The position numbers were made by a program, and so were the translations under genes. The notes under the pieces were generated by a model. It saw nothing but the letters and a program-made list of their open reading frames with translations. It did not search any database and was not told the DNA's origin. Positions 55,034-59,371 of a DNA stretch of 59,371 nucleotides are shown one piece after another. Origin of the DNA: Bacteroidales bacterium. Lineage in GTDB: Bacteria; Bacteroidota; Bacteroidia; Bacteroidales; F082. The DNA lies in NCBI GenBank assembly GCA_015488735.1, contig WFNG01000035.1, forward strand, positions 1 through 59,371, given 5' to 3'. Positions within the stretch are counted from its first letter, which is position 1; each line of letters begins with the position of its first letter.

Positions 55034-56191
55034 TCAGGTGATGATATATTTTTCCAAAAAGATTCTCAGGCTACAAACCCTGATATTATTGCTTATTTGA
55101 TAATCATCCGTATCCGGTGTTACCACAAAATTGTATCGGGCACCGATATCTTTAAAAGCTTCATTATTACCTTTTGTGAGTTTGGGCGCTGAGGAATATT
55201 TTATTTCGATAGCGAAAACAGGTTTTCCCGACTTTAATAAAACAAGGTCGCATTCAGCACCCTGATGGCTTCGATAAAAAAAGGGCTGATAATCATTTCC
55301 GGATAGTTGAAGAACCTGCTCTACGACAAACCCTTCCCAAGAACTGCCTTTTATCGGATGGCCTGTCAATTCATCTTCGTTTTCAATATTTAAAAGAGAA
55401 TGCAAAATACCTGTGTCGCGGATATAGATTTTGGGGGATTTAACAAGTCTTTTCTTAACATTAGGGAAATAAGGGGCAAGTTGCCTGATTAAAAAAGCAT
55501 TTTCAAGAAAATCCAAATATTTTTTTATGGTGGCTGTGCTCAGTTCGAGTGACCTGCTTAGATTACTGTAATTCAACACCGTACCATTGCTGTGAGCTAT
55601 CATTGTCCAAAAGCTTCGCAAAACCCGGGCACTCACCAAAAGGCCGAGCATGGGTAAATCACGCTCAATGTAAGTATGGATAAAATTCTCTATCCACTGT
55701 TTCCACAACACATTGTCAGGGGCAAGATAAGCATCAGGGAAACCGCCTCTGAACCACAACTTTTCCGTAGCTTCTCCGAATAATTCTGTCAGGTTAAAAC
55801 CTGTTAACTCCATGTATGCAATTCTTCCGGCCAGGGTTTCTGATGATTTTCGTATCAAAACAGGGGAAGCAGAACCCAGTAAAACAAACCTGCCCGGAAT
55901 CCGGCGTAAATCTACCATAGACCGTAATAGCGAAAACAGTTCCGGCATCAACTGTATCTCATCCAGAAAAATACATTTGTCCTTATTTTTTTCAAAAAAT
56001 AAATTGGGATCCTCCAGTTTGACAATATCCCTGGGGTTTTCCATATCAATATAAATGCTCTCCTTCGAAACGGACTTTTGCAACTCTTTAGCCAATGTCG
56101 TTTTGCCCACCTGTCTCGGCCCGATAATGCCAACCACCGGGAAAAAGCCAAGAGCTTTCAGCAGTTTTTCCTCAATTTTTCTTTTAATCAT
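55034..56191 (-). CDS. AAA_14/DUF4143 ATPase
   Basis: This 385-residue protein has a Walker A motif (GIIGPRQVGKTTLAKELQ), Walker B (CIFLDEIQLMPELFSLL) and the C-terminal DUF4143 nuclease-like domain (about 215-385) with blocks IYIRDTGILHSLL, EGFVVEQVL, GAECDLVLLKSGKPVFAIEI. Such ATPases are common, poorly characterised and often horizontally spread; related ATPases occur in defence-linked loci, but no partner gene is present here. Its 3' neighbour dtd ends 24 bp away in convergent orientation. Confidence 0.88.
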   Translation of the reverse strand: MIKRKIEEKLLKALGFFPVVGIIGPRQVGKTTLAKELQKSVSKESIYIDMENPRDIVKLEDPNLFFEKNKDKCIFLDEIQLMPELFSLLRSMVDLRRIPGRFVLLGSASPVLIRKSSETLAGRIAYMELTGFNLTELFGEATEKLWFRGGFPDAYLAPDNVLWKQWIENFIHTYIERDLPMLGLLVSARVLRSFWTMIAHSNGTVLNYSNLSRSLELSTATIKKYLDFLENAFLIRQLAPYFPNVKKRLVKSPKIYIRDTGILHSLLNIENEDELTGHPIKGSSWEGFVVEQVLQLSGNDYQPFFYRSHQGAECDLVLLKSGKPVFAIEIKYSSAPKLTKGNNEAFKDIGARYNFVVTPDTDDYQISNNIRVCSLRIFLEKYIIT

Positions 56192-56252
56192 GAAGCAAAA
56201 ATATCATTTTTCCATGAAAATTGCAAACGGGCATTGCAAATTTTCATGGAAA

Positions 56253-56846
56253 TTAAAACCGGTAGCCAATCCGCAACAAAAGATTAGGCATCCAATCACT
56301 GCCTGCTGTAGTGTTGGAATTCTTACCCTTTAGATAAAACCGGTAGCCCAAACCAACACCGGCTTCGTAATTAAAATGTTTCCCGATATTTCGCCGTATG
56401 CCCCACATAGGCATAATCCACAACTGTCTTCGTACCCATTCGTACGGATTGTTGGATATGACAAACCAATTGGGAATATAACTGGTTTGCAACGAAATAA
56501 AATTTCCGCTGTTTCCGTCAATTCTTTTGGATTTGGCCTTTCGTTTGTTCAAATTATAGTACCAACGGGGTTCAACCATAAACACCGGAGCCAAATAATA
56601 AATTGTTTTAGAGAAAGAATCGCCAGGGACAAATCCCGCATCAAAGCCTATCTCACTGCGAAGGGCAAATTGATTGGATATCCGAAATTCGTTGTGAACC
56701 CAGATACCGAGAAAACCAGTCTGAACCCCAAAGATCGAACGTTCCACGCTGGCTTTTGACCCGTTGGTTTTCAATTGTGTTTGTGCATTTGTTGTGAATC
56801 CGATACTGAAAATAATAAATGCTAAAAACAGTTTTTTCATAATCAT
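56253..56846 (-). CDS. Small outer-membrane beta-barrel-like protein, paralogue of the gene at 8064
   Basis: This 197-residue protein has a signal peptide (MIMKKLFLAFIIFSIGFTTN, then AQ; the second ATG at residue 3 is equally possible) and strands ending in an aromatic residue (LLRIGYRF). It shares with the 8064 product the YYNLNKR block, the GN-x-I/V-S/G segment, the GIRRNIGKHF turn and VGLGY. Function is unknown. It lies upstream of a spacer with 28-bp palindromes. Confidence 0.65.
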   Translation of the reverse strand: MIMKKLFLAFIIFSIGFTTNAQTQLKTNGSKASVERSIFGVQTGFLGIWVHNEFRISNQFALRSEIGFDAGFVPGDSFSKTIYYLAPVFMVEPRWYYNLNKRKAKSKRIDGNSGNFISLQTSYIPNWFVISNNPYEWVRRQLWIMPMWGIRRNIGKHFNYEAGVGLGYRFYLKGKNSNTTAGSDWMPNLLLRIGYRF

Positions 56847-56936
56847 TAATTACTTTTTTAAAATAACATCATCTTTTCTTTCCCATGAATAAATTCGGGC
56901 TTGTCTATTTCTTTTGCAAAAAAAAGAAAAAAAATC

Positions 56937-57039
56937 ACTGGTCCAAGTGGACACTTGAACCAGTGTTGTGTAAATATATTTTATTACTTACTGGTTCAAG
57001 CGTCCGCTGGTACTGGTTCAAGCGTCCGCTTGGACCAGT
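56937..57039. repeat. Cluster of 28-bp palindromes and a 22-bp partial copy
   Basis: Three related units sit between the barrel gene and the pepP stop. Unit 1 (56937-56964) has arms ACTGGTCCAAGTG / CACTTGAACCAGT. Unit 3 (57012-57039) has arms ACTGGTTCAAGCG / CGCTTGGACCAGT. Both are 13-bp arms around 2 nt, each with one C/T difference. Unit 2 (56990-57011) is a 22-bp copy of the left part of unit 3, directly repeated. Unit 3 lies close to the pepP stop and could help end the transcript. Confidence 0.8.
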
Positions 57040-57045
57040 AATGTA

Positions 57046-58467
57046 TTATATAAACCCTTCTCTTTTTACCCATTCCCGTGGCTCGGCCATGGTTTTCTCC
57101 ACTTCGGCTATGGTTTTCGGGATGGGTTTGCCCAGCACGCGGCAGCCGCCTTCGGTAACTAAAATATCGTCTTCAATGCGAATACCGCCAAAGTCTTTGT
57201 AGGTTTCCAGTTTGTCGTAATTAACGAAATCAAAATACTTACCTTCGCTGCGGAATTTATCAATTAAATCAGGAATAAAATAAATACCCGGTTCCACGGT
57301 CAGCACAAAACCCGGTTTTAACTTTTTGGCAAGGCGCAGGTAGGCTGTTCCAAATTCGGCAGAGCGGCTGACGGTTTCGTCATAGCCCACGTAATCTTCA
57401 CCCAGACCTTCCATATCGTGCACATCCATTCCCATCATGTGACCCAGTCCGTGGGGGATAAACAGCGTGTGTGCGCCTGCCTGCACGGCAGCTTCAGTGT
57501 CGCCCCTCATAATTCCGGCCGCTTTCAGTCCATTTACGATGGTTCGCGCAGCGAGGAAATGAACGTCACGGTAAGGCACACCCGGCTTGATGGCTTTGAT
57601 GGCATTCATGTTGGCATCCAGAACAATTTGGTAAATTTCGGCCTGTCGCGCATTGAATTTCCCGCCCACGGGAACGGTGCGGGTAATATCGCTGGCGTAA
57701 TGCAACGCCGTTTCAGAACCGGCATCTGTAACCATCATACGCCCTTCTTTCAGCACATTGTGATGGCTGTGGTTGTGCAACGTCTGTCCGTCCATACTCA
57801 GGATAATAGGAAACGAAACAGGACCGGTCATGGCCAGTGAAATACCTTCGATGGTACCGGCAATATCCTGCTCCACCACGCCAGGCATAGCCATTTTCAT
57901 GGAAGTGGTATGCATATAATAAGCCGTCAAAATGGCTTTTTCAATTTCGGCAATCTCGTTGTCATCTTTTATTTCACGCAATTTCACCACGGCTTTTATT
58001 AAATCCACGGAAGCAGCCTTTTTAACTTCTGCATTGGGGATGTTTAGCAAAGCGGTCAGTTCCACCACGGTTTCACCGCGATAGGGCGGCAGGAAATGCA
58101 CTTTTCGGCCCTCTTTGACAGCTTTGTTTAAAAATCCGGACAGGTCGTTGTACGGAAAACTTTTTTCTATGCCCACGCTGGCAGCCAGGTCTTTTACCAA
58201 TGGCTGAACACCCATCCAGATAATGTCGTCGATATCCACATCATTCCCGAAAAGGTAATCTTTGTTGTTGTCCACGTCGATGACACCGGCAAAACCGGGG
58301 TTATCCAGCCCGAAGAAATAAGAAAAGCTGCTGTCCTGACGGAAATGGTATTGGTTGGCCGGGTAGTTGAAAGCGGCATCCACGTTTCCCAAAAACAGGG
58401 CAACGCCCGATTTCAATTCTTTTTTCAGGCGGTCGCGCCTGCCGGTATAAACTGATTTATCAAACAT
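57046..58467 (-). CDS. pepP: Xaa-Pro aminopeptidase (aminopeptidase P)
   Basis: This 473-residue M24-family metallopeptidase removes N-terminal residues before proline. An N-terminal creatinase-like domain (about 1-170) precedes the pita-bread catalytic domain. Metal ligands are visible: Asp in TDAGSETALHYASDITRTVP, His in PHGLGHMMGMDVHD, Glu in TVEPGIYFIP and Glu in GGIRIEDDILV near the C-terminus. Length fits PepP (about 440-480). Confidence 0.95.
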   Translation of the reverse strand: MFDKSVYTGRRDRLKKELKSGVALFLGNVDAAFNYPANQYHFRQDSSFSYFFGLDNPGFAGVIDVDNNKDYLFGNDVDIDDIIWMGVQPLVKDLAASVGIEKSFPYNDLSGFLNKAVKEGRKVHFLPPYRGETVVELTALLNIPNAEVKKAASVDLIKAVVKLREIKDDNEIAEIEKAILTAYYMHTTSMKMAMPGVVEQDIAGTIEGISLAMTGPVSFPIILSMDGQTLHNHSHHNVLKEGRMMVTDAGSETALHYASDITRTVPVGGKFNARQAEIYQIVLDANMNAIKAIKPGVPYRDVHFLAARTIVNGLKAAGIMRGDTEAAVQAGAHTLFIPHGLGHMMGMDVHDMEGLGEDYVGYDETVSRSAEFGTAYLRLAKKLKPGFVLTVEPGIYFIPDLIDKFRSEGKYFDFVNYDKLETYKDFGGIRIEDDILVTEGGCRVLGKPIPKTIAEVEKTMAEPREWVKREGFI

Positions 58468-58586
58468 AGTTTTATTTTTTAGAATTGTTTTTATGGGGTA
58501 AAATTACGGAATTTTATCATTCATAAAATGAGATTCCCACACCACCATCCACACTATAATCTTCCCAAAGAGGGCTCGGAACTAAA

Positions 58587-58852
58587 AACCTGAGTTCGGG
58601 ATAAGACTTACGTACGGAAAGCCTGCAAAGTGTGAGATTTGGAGTAAGAAACATGAAGTAATAGCGGGCTATTTCAAAGGTTTTTTACTTCAAAGATTGT
58701 GTTTTGCAGGCTTTTCTATTAATAGATTATGATAATTTTCCCCTATACTTCCTCAAATTTCCTTGTATTATCCCGATAGTACTTCGTCAATTTGAGTCGT
58801 CTATGGAAAAATTATCTATAACCGTAAGCAAGTCTTATCTCGAATTCAGGTT
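58587..58852. mobile_element. MITE-like element with 29-bp terminal inverted repeats
   Basis: The ends 58589-58617 and 58822-58850 are inverted copies, matching at 25 of 29 positions by eye (both start CCTGA.TTCG.GATAAGACTT). Two further A/T matches extend the ends to 58587 and 58852, and AAA next to each end could be a short target duplication. Inside, AAGCCTGCAAA (58619-58629) pairs perfectly with TTTGCAGGCTT (58703-58713), and GAAGTAA/TTACTTC nests within it. No transposase is encoded in its 0.27 kb, so it would be a non-autonomous element or the fused ends of a deleted IS. Confidence 0.6.
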
Positions 58853-58878
58853 AAACGTAGTACAGAAAGGATGTTGGC

Positions 58879-59371
58879 TTATTTGTAACTTCGAAAAATC
58901 CTGTCCATTTCAGCCATCATTTCCTGATAAAGTTTTCGGGTTTTTTGGAGCATTGGGTCTTTTCTGAGGTTTCTCTTCACGAAACGCCATCCAAGGATAA
59001 ACTTCCTGAAAAGTTTGGTGTAATTCCATGCTATGACAGCAGAAAGAGGGAGGCTGACGAAATAGGCAAGCGCAATCCACGATGGAGAGAAAATCAGGTA
59101 AACCACCAGCGTTTGTAAGAAATAAAAAATCGGGAAAACGAGAAAACTCAACACAAACTTAACCGAACTGCGAAACTGGGGGTCTTCAATTTTTCCGGGA
59201 TATAAGGTCATCGAATACCACGGTAACAAATTGTTGATGTAACCATATAAAAACAGAGGAGAGCTAATCAGTAACAGCAATTTCCTGCCGGGCAAGCCAA
59301 AGGCTGAGACAGGTTTCACATCCTGTAGCTTCATTTTTTTCAACAGGCTGTTGTATTGTTCTGCCTTTTGC
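58879..59371 (-). CDS. C-terminal part of a membrane protein, possibly a lysophospholipid acyltransferase (5' end outside window)
   Basis: The frame is open from the right edge to the stop at 58879; the in-frame TTG (59343) and ATG (59334) need not be the start, because the reading frame continues upstream without a stop (QKAEQYNSLLKKMKLQDVKP). It contains a hydrophobic hairpin (LLLLISSPLFLYGYINNLLP), a second pair of helices (FVLSFLVFPIFYFLQTLVVY to LAYFVSLPLSAVIAW) and a basic C-terminal helix. A helix pair with 'G.i.N.lP' resembles the tail of long Bacteroidota glycerolphosphate acyltransferases; the catalytic HxxxxD region would lie outside. The assignment is tentative. Confidence 0.45.
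   Translation of the reverse strand, partial: QKAEQYNSLLKKMKLQDVKPVSAFGLPGRKLLLLISSPLFLYGYINNLLPWYSMTLYPGKIEDPQFRSSVKFVLSFLVFPIFYFLQTLVVYLIFSPSWIALAYFVSLPLSAVIAWNYTKLFRKFILGWRFVKRNLRKDPMLQKTRKLYQEMMAEMDRIFRSYK

Noticed and set aside
55034-56191. AAA/DUF4143 ATPase as part of a defence island
   Set aside because: Neighbours are dtd and a barrel gene; no nuclease, restriction or toxin genes are adjacent. Such ATPases are common outside defence loci.
56990-57039. 22-bp direct repeats as a CRISPR array
   Set aside because: Only two units, no spacer between them, palindromic sequence and no cas genes nearby.
58704-58967. 87-codon plus-strand frame
   Set aside because: It runs across the MITE-like element and into the antisense of the membrane-protein gene, with no signature.

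Overview
The window comes from the chromosome of a Bacteroidota bacterium, probably from or near the Bacteroidales/Marinilabiliales; I cannot place it further. The evidence is: two proteins with a C-terminal type IX secretion (T9SS) type A sorting domain and a PorE-like OmpA protein; the short 287-residue primary sigma factor typical of the phylum; promoters of the TAnnTTTG type with little Shine-Dalgarno signal; and many small signal-peptide proteins starting MKK and cut after Gln. Pyruvate:ferredoxin oxidoreductase and a large glutamate dehydrogenase suggest an anaerobic or facultative heterotroph. There is one tRNA, no rRNA, no CRISPR array and no intact insertion sequence.

Layout. 1-7.2 kb: a PorE-like envelope protein (cut by the left edge) behind tatA, a MORN-repeat protein, recR, and a minus-strand operon of DUF3108 protein, EamA transporter and saccharopine dehydrogenase-like enzyme. 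7.3-18.6 kb: tRNA-Met, a CYTH protein, a small outer-membrane barrel, a DUF1573 protein, an aminotransferase, endonuclease IV, a NamZ-like muramidase, then a plus-strand run of LolC/E-type permease, clpS, nfeD, floA and a long RelA/SpoT protein whose hydrolase site has lost metal ligands. 18.6-27.9 kb: an accessory segment with a lipoprotein, a large T9SS C10 peptidase with two signal peptides in tandem, a membrane TPR-AraC regulator and a GH53 galactanase lipoprotein. It is bracketed by an intact convergent pair (NifX-like/hemolysin III) on the right and a decayed, internally deleted copy of the same pair on the left. 28-37.5 kb: RluA-type synthase, panB, nifJ divergent from a dihydroorotate dehydrogenase-like gene, a MazF-like remnant, gdhA, hemH. 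37.5-47.4 kb: an amino-acid permease fused to universal stress domains, divergent from a 990-residue two-receiver/ATP-grasp protein; a PLP enzyme; a T9SS beta-helix protein; a lipoprotein; a LysM glucosaminidase. 47.5-59.4 kb: dapF, a DegP-type protease, rpoD, a long-form GAPDH, trmO, a thioredoxin, pdxJ, dtd, an AAA/DUF4143 ATPase, a second barrel paralogous to the one at 8 kb, pepP, and the C-terminal end of a membrane protein, perhaps an acyltransferase.

Most genes are housekeeping genes in short operons. The accessory signal lies in the 18.6-27.4 kb segment and in the spacers, which hold three kinds of small repeated or mobile-looking DNA: a dispersed family of hairpins with a GGATTTGTAATCC-like core, a cluster of 28-bp palindromes at 56.9-57.0 kb, and a roughly 265-bp element with 29-bp terminal inverted repeats at 58.6 kb. 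Several spacers also carry apparent gene fragments (MazF-like, YkgJ-like, OB-fold-like). Nothing here is a clear new multi-gene defence or biosynthetic system. The best leads are the two-receiver ATP-grasp protein, the retropepsin-like tail on the PorE-like protein, and the repeat-bracketed island.
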